Positions 23,334-32,536 of a DNA stretch of 49,745 bases are shown here, one piece after another. Each line of letters starts with the position of its first letter. The stretch's first letter is position 1. This DNA is from a virus. Where the stretch lies: positions 1 through 49,745 of the IMG/VR virus record IMGVR_UViG_3300044701_002167; one strand, given 5' to 3'. Below the pieces are notes generated by a model that worked only from the letters and a program-made list of their open reading frames with translations, was not told where the DNA came from and made no database searches. Position numbers and translations under genes: made by a program.

Positions 23334-26300
23334 TTAACCAACTGCTGAACTTCCTGGTTGTATAGGACGATTTAATGGTGGCGCAGGACGCTTTTCTAGA
23401 ATATCTCCTAAACGTTTTATAGCCTCTGTAGACTTTTTGATAGCACTCGTGTTAGTCTCCAACTCGCCCGTATTAGAAATAAGAGCTGCTTGGAACGGTG
23501 CAATTGCTGGTGCAGCCATCATATCTTCTTTAGAAACTCCAGCACGGAGCATCTCCTCTAGATATGGGTTATTTTGAGTACTAGTCCCGATTGCACTCGC
23601 TATCGCTGGATTAAAGCCTTGTTGTATTCCTGGAGGTAATGTTTCAAGCTTTGTTAAGGCTTCAAGAATAGCTCTGGCCGCAGGTGTGTTTCTCTGTGAA
23701 AAATAATCTTTAACTGATGATAACTGCCCGCTCAATTGTTTTTGAATATCCTCTCGATTACCACCCTCGGCTGCAAGTCTAGCAGCCTCCATCGCAATAT
23801 AACCAGCTTGTCTAAACTTCATCATATCGTCAAAGGATATAATCTGCGCTTTTTCAGCCTCTATAGTTGCGTCTTTTTGTTTATTAAGATTCTTTTGAAA
23901 CTCATCATCCAGAGTAGTTAACGACTCCTTGAAGTCTGCCTCACGCTCAGTTAACGATTTTTTATAATCCTCATCCATCTCTCCAAGACTTTTCTTATAG
24001 TCGTCATTCATTTCGTCAAGCATGTCTTTGAACTCAGTCTTTTCTTTATCCCGTAGTTTACGAGCCTGCTCTAAACGAGTAAGGTCCTCGTCATATTGCA
24101 GTTGTTGAAGTACTTTCAAGTCTTTAATACGCTGTTCAAGACGTGCAATTTCTTCTTGAAGATTTTTAGAATCTTCTTCCAGTTTGTCTTTTTCTTTTGA
24201 TAAACCAGTACCAAAAATACCTGACTGCGAGGTTTTTGTAATCTCGGTAAGTTGCTTGCTGGTTTCCGCTAACTCTTCTTGACTTTGATTAAGCTGGTCC
24301 AAAAGATTAATTTGATTTGTTAGTAATTCAAGGCCTGACCGTAACACTTGTTCAGCAGCTTCAAAGCTACCACCCTCACGCAATCTTGCAGCCTCTTCTA
24401 CTAGTTTATCATATTCACCAGTAAACCTATTTCTATCAGCCTCGGTTAAAGTTTCAGCACCTATTAATGCACTAAAAAAGTCTGTGCGGTTTTCTTTTAC
24501 CGACAGTTGTGCATCAAGAATTGCTTGGAGTTTCTTCTTTTCAAAATCTTCTACAAGGTCAGTTTTCTTTTCCTCGTAGTCCTCAAGAAGTTTTAACTTC
24601 TTATCCTCATAATCTTTTTGTAAATCTACACGGTCTTTTTCAGCGTCTTTAATTAAGTCATTACGGTCTTTCTCGTATTCAACGCGGTCTTCGTCTGCCT
24701 TGCGTGCCTCCTCGGCTCTTTCTTGCGCGAGATTTTTTTCTTCAGCCGCAAGGTCTAAACGTTCCTGCTCTTTTTCGAGTATTAATCCTAGAATAGAATC
24801 TAAATTACCAAGTACGTCACTTTGATTCTGCATTGACATCGGATTAGAATACTCACCTTGGAAGAATCGCAATCGGTCATCTAAAGAAAGTTGCCCAAGC
24901 ATTGTACCTGATACAATCCCTTGAACACCCTCGTTAAATTCCATGGCAAGCCTAACCGCGTCCTGAAGGGTAATCTGCATTCCAGACATCTGGGCATTCA
25001 AGGCACCGTATGCAGAAACGCTTTTGTTCGCCTCTAACGTAAGCTTAGCTTGTCTACGTTCTAATTGAGACATATAGTATAACTGCTCGCGCGTTAATCC
25101 ATACATTTCCTCCGCAGATTTGACTAGTGCGCGTAGTTGAGGGGACATACCTGCCGCGGACGCACCACCACCAAGGCCTAAGTACATTTGTGATATAATC
25201 TGCTGAGCGACTGATGCATTGTCTTGAGTAATCTGGTTGATTCTTCCAACCAAACTTTCATTAAGAGCTTGACCGCCGAAAGAAGACGCTGTAGCTAGAT
25301 TCTGTGTAATGTAGTCCGACTCGTAGCGAACTCGCTCCTCTGTTACTTCTAGAAGTTTTTTGTTTAACTCAATAAGTTTAAGGACAATTGCATTCGCTTC
25401 TTCTTGTGACAACTCACCGGATTGAAGTTGTCGTTGGTACTCAGCTGCGGTTTCTGCATAATTAATCCCTGTTTGCTCTTCCAGAACTCTTGCTTGTGCT
25501 TCATAAAATCCTGTATTAGTATCTAGTGCCTTTGTTTGTGCTTGTAGTTGCTCTAAGTATGCAGGGGCGACCTTATCCAAGTTCTTTTGTAAATCAAATC
25601 CAACCATAGGAATTAGTCCGCCAAAGATACCGTAGTCTTCTTGTACACGATTCATGGACTGTTCTGAAAAATACTTTTCCGCTAAAAATAATGGGTCTGT
25701 AAACTGACGAATACCTGCAAGACCACCTTGACCTCCAGGTCTACCAGCGAGAGCTGCAATATCATTTCTGCGCCGTACATTCTCCGTTTCATACGCAAAC
25801 AAGTTTGCAAGAGCCTCTTCCCACCACGCGACTTGCCCAGAAGCTTGTTGAAAGGTCTGCTCTGTAGAGAGCATCTGACCTGTAATAGGGTCACGACCCT
25901 CAAGCAAACTCATTACAGATATTCCAGTACGATTGCTTAATGCAACTAAGTCTTGGATGAGTTGTGTATCTTGCTGACTAAACAAGGCGAGCAGTGGCTT
26001 ACCCTCTAAAGCGCGTAGTCTATTTAATTCTATAATTAAGCTGTTCCACTCATCTACTAACTCAGAAACTGACTTCGCATTTTTATCTACTAGTGCATCT
26101 AAGTTTACAAAGTCGCCTGTGTACTTAGTTAATGGGTTTTCAATTTTTTCTGTTTCTGTTTGCAGCATGTTAATTTTACGAGAGACTCGTTCAATATTTG
26201 TAGATAAGTTAATATAGGCTTGCTCGTTTGCAAGTGCTTCATTTAGTGTATTGGTCACATCTAAACTGTTAGTCATCGCAAGAACTAGCCCCTCAAAACC

Positions 26301-28907
26301 ACCTTGTAATCGTTTACCAACCAGTGTCGTAAAATTGCTAAGTGTCGCGCCGAATTGGTCATAGGTTGCCGCTGTTGTTTGGGTTCTCGCCTCAAGCACC
26401 GCATTGGAAATACCCAAATCAGCAAGTACTTCGTCAAGCTTCTGGAGCTGTTCTAACTGACCACCCGCGTCTTTAATGCTGTTAAGAGTCTTACGGTCAA
26501 TTTCAAAACGCCGTGAAAGTGAAGTGATGTCGCCAGAAAAGAATTCTTTAAGCGCAATAGAAGCACCTGCAAACCCTTGCAAAGGGTCAATCACAGCTAA
26601 ACGCCGAGCGATATTATCTAATTGCAGTAAGTCTGCGCCGTATCTTTTTGAGATAGGAATAAGACTGTTAAAACCCTGCAAGTTCTGCTCTAGCGTACCA
26701 CCAAACTTTGCTTGTTGAGTAGCCGCAAGCGTCAGAACCTGATTAAATCCTTTAAAAGAACCTGACAATGCATTAACCGTAGCTGCTGCTCTATCTAGCG
26801 CGTTAGCTTGTTCAACTAAAGTTCCGATAGCTTGAGCCGTACCGCCAATAGCAAACTGCAAACCACCGAAGATAGACAGCGCACGGCCCGCAAAACGGCC
26901 GAGTCGAGTAAATAATCCATCTCGATTTGCACGATTTTGAGCACGTTCAATATCACGCTCAATTCTATCAATGTTTTCTTCGTAGTTAATTAAGCCTTTA
27001 GGAGATAAATCACCCGCTACCTGAGCAGTCATTTGTGCTTCAGTAGTAAGCGGGGCTTTTCTACTTGTAGGTACTGTTGTTGTAGTATAGTTCTGTAAAT
27101 CAGTAATTGCTGCGCGAGCACCTGCGTAGTCACCTGTTGCAATAGCTCTCTCTGCTCTAGCTCTTGCAGCTTCAAACTGCACCGCGTTAAGACGGTTTGC
27201 TGTAGAGATGACTGGCTCATACGACTTCATTACCCGCAAAAGAACAGCACGTAACTGCTCTGACGCATCAGCAAGCTCCTGCCCACTTAGACCGAGTGCT
27301 TTTAACTTCGGCTCTACCTGGTCTACTGCCTGGCCTAATGCGGATATTCTACCCTCCGCAGTAGCTTCTTTAAAAAATCCTGTTGGAGCAAGAACCTGAT
27401 TGGTTAGGAAGTTCGCTTTTGCACCAAGACCACCGCCCTTACCGGGAAACAGTTGTGCAAGGCTCTGCCCACCTAAGGACTGAAATTGCACATTTGCAAA
27501 CGATTTATTAGTAGCTTGAAATAAGTCTCCAATATACCCAGTAAGGCGATTGTTGTATTCAAGTAATCCTTGGCGGGTTGTTATTCCGGCCCTATCTCCA
27601 CCAGCCCCTGATACAGAGTCGGTGAAGGTTTTAAGAGATGCGTCCAGCTGACGCATCATGCCGGTTTGAATAGAACGCTGTGCGCCAGTTACCTGATTTA
27701 GAAGCTTTTGTTGCGCCTCGTTAGCAGTTACACGCAACTGATTAATCGCCGCTTTTAAGTCGTTGTCTCCACTAGCCTCAGCTATTTTTGTAAGCTTTGT
27801 TAAGTCTTCCTGTACAGCCCTTATTCTGCGTTGGATTGCCTTTTCTGCGGCTACTAATGCGGTCGCTACTTGTGCAGGGTCTCCTCCAGCACGAGCACTG
27901 GCTAAGGCTTGTAACTGCGAAATATTCCGCGCGTCTAATTGACTTCGGATAGAGCTTGGTGCGGTTGCCTTAATCTGGTCTCTAAACACAGACATCGCCA
28001 TTTGATTGGGTAAGGAGCTTTTATCAAAAGTAGCCGCGCCACTTAAAAAGTCCGCAATTTTACCGAAGCGGTCTTCAAAAACTCTTGTAAATGAAGTCCC
28101 CATTCTGCGGTCAGACCTGCTGGTTTGCCGTTGGATAGCCGCTTCTAATTCTCTTTTCTGAGAATCAACTTGTTTTAAACCTTCACTTGCGATTCTTTGA
28201 AATTGTTTTGTATACTCCTGCGGGTCTAAGTTCTCTACATTAGCTGTAAGCATTGAAATAGACCCAGCAACTCCAGGACTAATCGTTGATAACTGAGAAG
28301 CAAACTTCCCTAAGTCACCTATTGAACCAACGTCTAAACCTAATCGGTTGTATTGGGAACGGACTCTCTCTAGATTTTCAAGAACTTTTGGTTCTTGTAA
28401 GGATTGAAGTGCGGATTTTCTTGAGACTGCTAGTTCTTGATACGCAGATAATTGCGCCTGTAAATCGTCGGCAGTCTGTGTTATGTTCGCAGCTATTGCA
28501 GGGCTTGTTGATGATGCGGCTTGCTCTCGTAAACGAGCGATAGCCTGTTTAATGGGGCGCATGTTTTCATTGACGAGATACCCAATACCTTGTTGGAGTT
28601 CTTTTCCAAGTACACCGCCAATCATAGTCCCGGCCATCGTGGCTGTGGCTTCCAGTTGTGTTCCTAAGCCAGCCTGACTTGCAGCTCTAATGACGTTCTG
28701 TGAGCCAGGTCGTGTCATATCCGCACGGTTAATCTGCTCAGCTACAGCCCCAATAGCCGTGCGCGATTGACCTGACACAGCTCTTCTTCTTCCGGAGCCT
28801 TTTCTATTAATATCGCTAAGGACATTCTCCAAATCCTTAACTTGCTTCGCAACTGACTTTGCGTTTGAGTCAAACAGAATACTAATTCTGGGTGATGGTG
28901 TAGTCAT
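23334..28907 (-). CDS. Tape measure protein
   Basis: A 1857-residue protein, the longest in the window. The N-terminal 600 residues are helical and Gln/Ala-rich. Near residues 670-720 is a hydrophobic stretch (ALSIFGGLQFAIGGTAQAIG) followed by the conserved-type tape-measure region. Around residues 1380-1480 and 1540-1640 lie long, highly charged coiled coils with repeated KDYEDKK/DEDYKKS-like units. In siphophages this protein sets tail length, fills the tube and is injected first. It follows the tail-assembly chaperone genes, with GGAGG 10 nt upstream of ATG 28907. The length implies a long tail. Confidence 0.93.
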   Translation of the reverse strand: MTTPSPRISILFDSNAKSVAKQVKDLENVLSDINRKGSGRRRAVSGQSRTAIGAVAEQINRADMTRPGSQNVIRAASQAGLGTQLEATATMAGTMIGGVLGKELQQGIGYLVNENMRPIKQAIARLREQAASSTSPAIAANITQTADDLQAQLSAYQELAVSRKSALQSLQEPKVLENLERVRSQYNRLGLDVGSIGDLGKFASQLSTISPGVAGSISMLTANVENLDPQEYTKQFQRIASEGLKQVDSQKRELEAAIQRQTSRSDRRMGTSFTRVFEDRFGKIADFLSGAATFDKSSLPNQMAMSVFRDQIKATAPSSIRSQLDARNISQLQALASARAGGDPAQVATALVAAEKAIQRRIRAVQEDLTKLTKIAEASGDNDLKAAINQLRVTANEAQQKLLNQVTGAQRSIQTGMMRQLDASLKTFTDSVSGAGGDRAGITTRQGLLEYNNRLTGYIGDLFQATNKSFANVQFQSLGGQSLAQLFPGKGGGLGAKANFLTNQVLAPTGFFKEATAEGRISALGQAVDQVEPKLKALGLSGQELADASEQLRAVLLRVMKSYEPVISTANRLNAVQFEAARARAERAIATGDYAGARAAITDLQNYTTTTVPTSRKAPLTTEAQMTAQVAGDLSPKGLINYEENIDRIERDIERAQNRANRDGLFTRLGRFAGRALSIFGGLQFAIGGTAQAIGTLVEQANALDRAAATVNALSGSFKGFNQVLTLAATQQAKFGGTLEQNLQGFNSLIPISKRYGADLLQLDNIARRLAVIDPLQGFAGASIALKEFFSGDITSLSRRFEIDRKTLNSIKDAGGQLEQLQKLDEVLADLGISNAVLEARTQTTAATYDQFGATLSNFTTLVGKRLQGGFEGLVLAMTNSLDVTNTLNEALANEQAYINLSTNIERVSRKINMLQTETEKIENPLTKYTGDFVNLDALVDKNAKSVSELVDEWNSLIIELNRLRALEGKPLLALFSQQDTQLIQDLVALSNRTGISVMSLLEGRDPITGQMLSTEQTFQQASGQVAWWEEALANLFAYETENVRRRNDIAALAGRPGGQGGLAGIRQFTDPLFLAEKYFSEQSMNRVQEDYGIFGGLIPMVGFDLQKNLDKVAPAYLEQLQAQTKALDTNTGFYEAQARVLEEQTGINYAETAAEYQRQLQSGELSQEEANAIVLKLIELNKKLLEVTEERVRYESDYITQNLATASSFGGQALNESLVGRINQITQDNASVAQQIISQMYLGLGGGASAAGMSPQLRALVKSAEEMYGLTREQLYYMSQLERRQAKLTLEANKSVSAYGALNAQMSGMQITLQDAVRLAMEFNEGVQGIVSGTMLGQLSLDDRLRFFQGEYSNPMSMQNQSDVLGNLDSILGLILEKEQERLDLAAEEKNLAQERAEEARKADEDRVEYEKDRNDLIKDAEKDRVDLQKDYEDKKLKLLEDYEEKKTDLVEDFEKKKLQAILDAQLSVKENRTDFFSALIGAETLTEADRNRFTGEYDKLVEEAARLREGGSFEAAEQVLRSGLELLTNQINLLDQLNQSQEELAETSKQLTEITKTSQSGIFGTGLSKEKDKLEEDSKNLQEEIARLEQRIKDLKVLQQLQYDEDLTRLEQARKLRDKEKTEFKDMLDEMNDDYKKSLGEMDEDYKKSLTEREADFKESLTTLDDEFQKNLNKQKDATIEAEKAQIISFDDMMKFRQAGYIAMEAARLAAEGGNREDIQKQLSGQLSSVKDYFSQRNTPAARAILEALTKLETLPPGIQQGFNPAIASAIGTSTQNNPYLEEMLRAGVSKEDMMAAPAIAPFQAALISNTGELETNTSAIKKSTEAIKRLGDILEKRPAPPLNRPIQPGSSAVG

Positions 28908-28912
28908 CTTTC

Positions 28913-29287
28913 TTAGCCTCCGTTAATCATACGGACGACTGCCTCCTCTTCAAGTATTTCTTGTTTCTCCTTCTCCGCAAGTTTTTTGCGCTTTCGTGCA
29001 ATCTCAGCCTCTTTGTCGATAGTGCGTAGTTTTAGCAAAATACCGATGTCAACGACTGATATGTCTCTTATCCTTTTAATATGGAGAATGTTTATTTTAT
29101 CTGATGGTATAAACGAATATACCCATTGGGCGGTTTCTTCGTAAATAAGTAACGCTTTTGTAATTGTATGATGTAGCCCATTATAACTACTCGTCGGTAG
29201 GTAGGTCGCTGGACTCTTGTAGTGCTTTGATGTACTGCTCAAAAGCACCGCGTGATACTCTTCCAAGTTGCCAGATTGAGTCTGCAA
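28913..29287 (-). CDS. Tail assembly chaperone, frameshift extension (T part)
   Basis: An open frame that overlaps the preceding gene (29187-29585) by 101 nt in another frame and stops just before the tape measure. Its 5' end has no ATG: the track start is TTG and no good Shine-Dalgarno site is seen. The only Met lies close to the C-terminus. This is the usual arrangement for the G-T tail-assembly chaperone made by ribosomal frameshifting. The C-terminal 40 residues are a charged coil (EAEIARKRKKLAEKEKQEI). Relative to the first frame it is offset +1 (equivalently -2), not the common -1. Confidence 0.72.
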   Translation of the reverse strand: MQTQSGNLEEYHAVLLSSTSKHYKSPATYLPTSSYNGLHHTITKALLIYEETAQWVYSFIPSDKINILHIKRIRDISVVDIGILLKLRTIDKEAEIARKRKKLAEKEKQEILEEEAVVRMINGG

Positions 29288-29585
29288 TTTCCTTCACCGT
29301 TTCTCCGTGGGCATCCAGGAGCCTTCGTGCTTGTGCTGTATTTAACTTCGGGCGAACAATACCTTCAACGAGCGTGTTAAGAACAAACTCAGTGTTATCT
29401 ACCTTGTTGTCTACAATGGATGCCTTGTTAATTCGCTCCATCTGTGCAAACGTCAATGCTCGAATACGTAGTCGCTTTCGCATCCCGGTCGCCTTTACGT
29501 CTACTTCAAGTGTAGGGTCGTCCTTCAAAAAATCATCAATATCCTCGTAATATTCACCTTGCCCTACTACGTAATCTAATACCAT
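29187..29585 (-). CDS. Tail assembly chaperone (G part)
   Basis: A 132-residue protein from ATG 29585 with AAAAAGGAG upstream. It is acidic at the start (EYYEDIDDFLKDDP), then basic and helical (RKRLRIRALTFAQMERIN), which fits chaperones that coat the tape-measure protein during tail assembly. Position between the tail tube and tape measure, and the overlapping second frame, support this. Its last codons are LPTDE-stop. A fusion with the downstream frame would be made at low frequency by frameshifting. Confidence 0.78.
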   Translation of the reverse strand: MVLDYVVGQGEYYEDIDDFLKDDPTLEVDVKATGMRKRLRIRALTFAQMERINKASIVDNKVDNTEFVLNTLVEGIVRPKLNTAQARRLLDAHGETVKEIADSIWQLGRVSRGAFEQYIKALQESSDLPTDE

Positions 29586-29617
29586 TTGTACACTCCTTTT
29601 TTATCTATGTAAATTAA

Positions 29618-29639
29618 CCCCCCAGAATACTCTGGGGGG
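29618..29639 (-). terminator. Terminator/attenuator after the tail tube gene
   Basis: A 9-bp stem CCCCCCAGA/TCTGGGGGG with a 4-nt loop lies between the tail tube gene and the chaperone gene. On the minus strand it is followed by TTAATTT; on the plus strand by ATTTTTGTTTT. It probably trims transcription after the abundantly needed tube protein, and it could also block transcription arriving on the plus strand. Confidence 0.75.
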
Positions 29640-29652
29640 ATTTTTGTTTTAC

Positions 29653-30099
29653 CTACGATGGGTACTCAGTATTACTGTTGGTAGTCGTTGAGTTCTCCAC
29701 CACAAATCCGCCGTTATCCGTAAAGTCAAAGCTCATGGTAACAGCGTCCCCCGCACTATTCGTGACGTTATAGTTTGTAAGGATACCGCTTGGAACAGTC
29801 CAAGTGTACCCACCCTTTGAAATCAGGCGAAGGCCTACTTCAATACCGCTGTTCGCGGCATTAATCAAGGCCGTGTGTACATCAGTACGGTTAATCGGCA
29901 AGGTCACATCAAACGAGCCAGTGATTCGCTTTGAAGTCGTGAACGTGTAGATTTTACCCTCATCGTTCAAGAAAGGACCTTGGTCCACCTGTGCGGTCTG
30001 CAACGAGGCGTTCCATGAACTCACAAAGCGAACGTTCTCATAACCGCTTGCGCTGGTGCGTACCTTCAACCAGCCGTCAAGACCTCTAATAATGGTCAT
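29653..30099 (-). CDS. Major tail (tube) protein
   Basis: A 148-residue protein, mostly beta strands, starting at ATG 30099 behind AGGAG. Segments RITGSFDVTLPINRTDVHTA and AVTMSFDFTDNGG match the tube-protein fold of siphophages. It is encoded after the tail terminator and before the chaperones, and it is followed by a strong hairpin, as often seen behind highly expressed structural genes. Hexamers would stack to form the tail tube. Confidence 0.75.
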   Translation of the reverse strand: MTIIRGLDGWLKVRTSASGYENVRFVSSWNASLQTAQVDQGPFLNDEGKIYTFTTSKRITGSFDVTLPINRTDVHTALINAANSGIEVGLRLISKGGYTWTVPSGILTNYNVTNSAGDAVTMSFDFTDNGGFVVENSTTTNSNTEYPS

Positions 30100-30108
30100 T
30101 CTTTTCTC

Positions 30109-30540
30109 CTAATAATCGGTTGGAAATATAACTGTTTCCGTAGTAATTGCGGCGGTGTATATATACCCGTCGGTCAATCGCTCTACAGGGAAACTCGGGG
30201 TTTCGCGTATCGTATACTGCACTGTGTAAGGATTTAATCCGCTAATTGTAACGGGTTTTACTACTCCGTCGAGATACACAGCTACCGTACCTAAAAGTTC
30301 TTGCGCTTCAACAAAGCTCGGCGCAATACTGCGAAAAATAACAGCACCTTCCCAGTAACTATCATTTAGCATTAAGTTTGCGTAGGCTTGATTAACTACC
30401 GGCTGATAGACTAGAATGGGAAATGTTGTATTTAATGGGGCCGCTTGATAATATACACGCCCACTATACGTAGGTAAAATGCCTGATAAACTGCGGCCAA
30501 TTATTCTCCAGACATTCGCGTAAAGAACGGGGTCGTGCAT
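30109..30540 (-). CDS. Tail terminator-like protein
   Basis: A 143-residue protein starting at ATG 30540 with AAGGAG upstream. It has an alpha/beta pattern with YYQAAPLNTTFPILVYQPV followed by a helical ASFVEAQELLG-type segment and a final beta strand, resembling the DUF3168/gp17-like tail completion proteins. Located directly before the tail tube gene, it would cap the tail and join it to the neck. Confidence 0.62.
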   Translation of the reverse strand: MHDPVLYANVWRIIGRSLSGILPTYSGRVYYQAAPLNTTFPILVYQPVVNQAYANLMLNDSYWEGAVIFRSIAPSFVEAQELLGTVAVYLDGVVKPVTISGLNPYTVQYTIRETPSFPVERLTDGYIYTAAITTETVIFPTDY

Positions 30541-30548
30541 AAATCTCC

Positions 30549-31616
30549 TTACTCATCAATTAAAAAACTAAAGCCAGGCTCAAATGGACGATTTTGATTG
30601 AGCGACGTAGTCACGCCTTTAAGTTTATTTCCGAGATTCATCCACGAGTAGGGGTTTTCAGGGAATTGTAATGGTAAGTCAATGTTAATGTTTGTAACAT
30701 TACCATAAGCCAAAGCTCTGTCTGGAATTGGTGCTTTCTGCTTTAATTTATCAATTCCTTTGTAGTACGCGGGGAGTTTTTGCCCGCGTAAATATTTTGC
30801 AAGAAGCTTAGTGTAGGCTTTTACCATCTCGGCTTCAATTGTTTTCTCGTAACGGACTACTTCCGCGTCTGTAACATTAACATTGTAGTTTACCGAGTCC
30901 TTCGTTAGGGATTTCGCTGCAAGTACTTGTCCTAAGCGTAGATAACCTTTACCTTCAGGACCCTTTTTAGCATTTGGGTTTGGTTTATACGGACCCCAGT
31001 ACGTTGTTTTATATGGATACCCAAACTCTTGCATATTCGCACGAATTTTACCACCGCCGTCTCTATATGGGTTATAGTTTTTACCGCGTTGAAACGATTT
31101 AGTAACTTTATACTTTTTTAAGTATCCTTTGCTCAAAAGTGCGTTTACGCGGTCATCCTCTTCCTTCACCGCCTGATTATACGAGTCCATGTCTTTTGCG
31201 TACTCTTCAGATGATTTTTCAAGGACATTAAAAAAGTCATCCGGGTCATCTTTATACCTACTAGGCTTTTCTATTTTACGTCTTTTTAAAAACTTCGGGC
31301 GATATTTTTCAGGAGTTGAGCTGTAGTTAAGTACTCCTGTATAAGTTTTTGTGGTGCGTACCGCGGCTTTACCTGAACTAATGCTATTGCTAACACCTAA
31401 AGTAAACCCATTTGGAGTGGACTTAGAAATTTCAATTGCTTTCTTAAGACCGCCAGCCCGTTCAGGAGCAACCTCTTTTGCAGCTCGCAAAGAACGTTTC
31501 TCCAACTCATACCGCATAATTTCACTATTTTCTACAAACTGGGCAATACCGTTGATAATTCCCATATTTTTTGTTTTCAGCGTTGGTTGAATCTGGAGAT
31601 TAAACGCCTGTGCCAT
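30549..31616 (-). CDS. HK97 gp10-like neck/tail protein with a large insertion
   Basis: A 355-residue basic protein. The start (SLRAAKEVAPERAGGLKKAI) resembles the HK97 gp10-like family (a helix, then A..R.GGL...I). The family is normally about 110-150 residues. Here residues 100-260 look like an inserted Lys/Tyr-rich segment (KFLKRRKIEKPSRYKDDP, GPYKPNPNAKKGPEGKG). It overlaps the previous stop by one base (TAATG). It probably completes the tail or neck. Confidence 0.6.
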   Translation of the reverse strand: MAQAFNLQIQPTLKTKNMGIINGIAQFVENSEIMRYELEKRSLRAAKEVAPERAGGLKKAIEISKSTPNGFTLGVSNSISSGKAAVRTTKTYTGVLNYSSTPEKYRPKFLKRRKIEKPSRYKDDPDDFFNVLEKSSEEYAKDMDSYNQAVKEEDDRVNALLSKGYLKKYKVTKSFQRGKNYNPYRDGGGKIRANMQEFGYPYKTTYWGPYKPNPNAKKGPEGKGYLRLGQVLAAKSLTKDSVNYNVNVTDAEVVRYEKTIEAEMVKAYTKLLAKYLRGQKLPAYYKGIDKLKQKAPIPDRALAYGNVTNINIDLPLQFPENPYSWMNLGNKLKGVTTSLNQNRPFEPGFSFLIDE

Positions 31617-31996
31617 TAGTCAAGCTCCTCAATGAAGAGTATTTGTGCGCCCATCATTTCATGTTTGATGGGAACATATTTAATATCGTAAAACCGCCCA
31701 TTGTATTTAATTCTATCTTTAATATTTACCGTTAATGAATATGGAATCTGTAATCGGTATAGTTGGCGGGCGGTTGATTGTTGAAGTGCTCTAAACTGAG
31801 CAGCCACGGAACTGGTCACGTCACCTGAGCGATTAATAATTCTACATTGAATAGCTTCAGGCTCGCTATATGCTACGGTAATTTCACCATCTACGGCGGT
31901 GGTACCTTGATAGCGGTAAAGTTCAGCAGTGCTTAAAAGAAACTCCTCTGCTTTCTGCCGAATAAGTAAAATATCGTTTGGGTTAATTATTGCCAT
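31616..31996 (-). CDS. Head-tail stopper / head closure protein
   Basis: A 126-residue protein; I chose ATG 31996 (MAIINPNDILLIRQKAEEF), 9 nt after GAGGTG. A helix is followed by a beta barrel (GEITVAYSEPEAIQCRII, then LTVNIKDRIKYNGRFYDIK), close to SPP1 gp16-like head closure proteins, in which a DRI..NGR.Y.I.. segment is typical. It lies two genes after the major capsid protein and would gate the portal after packaging. Confidence 0.7.
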   Translation of the reverse strand: MAIINPNDILLIRQKAEEFLLSTAELYRYQGTTAVDGEITVAYSEPEAIQCRIINRSGDVTSSVAAQFRALQQSTARQLYRLQIPYSLTVNIKDRIKYNGRFYDIKYVPIKHEMMGAQILFIEELD

Positions 31997-32492
31997 TGTC
32001 AAGCACCTCAATACGAGAATCAATCATTTGAATACGCTTGATTGACTTTCCCGCATCGGTTGCCATATGTTTCATGCGAATAAGAGTGAGTGGGCTTGTA
32101 ATCTTTTCAAGCTCGTTCTGAAAATCAGTATTTGCGCGGATATTAATAATCTCAAGTACCTGTGTATCACTCATGGTATTTACTTCATTCACTTGATTAT
32201 TCACACCTTCATAAACTTTGAGAAGTCCTTGCGCAATCAATTTTCGATTAAGACGGATAAACGCCTCAGCCTCAAACTCACTATAGAGTTCAATAACCTC
32301 GTCCTCGTATTCAAACGTGCGGGCTTTTGTCTTCACATCGTAGTTCTCAGGTCGTGTTGCGAGCAACCACGCGACTTGTTTACGGGTATCATACGGGTCA
32401 ATGCGGAAGCCTGAGACCATATGCACTGGTACCTTTGCGTACCGTTTTACCACTTTATCAGCAAGTTCTGGATAAATATTTTCTTTAGACAT
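31983..32492 (-). CDS. Head-tail adaptor-like protein
   Basis: A 169-residue, mainly helical protein following the major capsid gene. I chose ATG 32492 (MSKENIYPELADKVV) because the upstream in-frame GTG at 32522 lies inside a hairpin; AAAGGA precedes the ATG but is very close to it. The position suits the gp6/gp15-like adaptor that binds the portal. It overlaps the stopper gene by 14 nt. The family assignment is from position and helical content, not from a clear motif. Confidence 0.6.
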   Translation of the reverse strand: MSKENIYPELADKVVKRYAKVPVHMVSGFRIDPYDTRKQVAWLLATRPENYDVKTKARTFEYEDEVIELYSEFEAEAFIRLNRKLIAQGLLKVYEGVNNQVNEVNTMSDTQVLEIINIRANTDFQNELEKITSPLTLIRMKHMATDAGKSIKRIQMIDSRIEVLDNGNN

Positions 32493-32502
32493 ATCCTTTA
32501 AA

Positions 32503-32519
32503 GGGGAGCAAAGCTCCCC
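32503..32519 (-). terminator. Hairpin after the major capsid gene
   Basis: A perfect 7-bp stem GGGGAGC/GCTCCCC with an AAA loop lies between the major capsid stop and the next gene. On the minus strand it is followed by TTTAAAGG. It is a weak terminator or mRNA-stabilising hairpin that would raise capsid protein over the neck proteins. It also lies just before the next gene's start and may limit its translation. Confidence 0.55.
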
Positions 32520-32536
32520 CACTCCTTTTCTTTATA

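Noticed and set aside
32493-32522. Upstream GTG start for the adaptor-like gene
   Set aside because: It would place the start inside a stable hairpin with no usable Shine-Dalgarno spacing; the ATG at 32492 is preferred.
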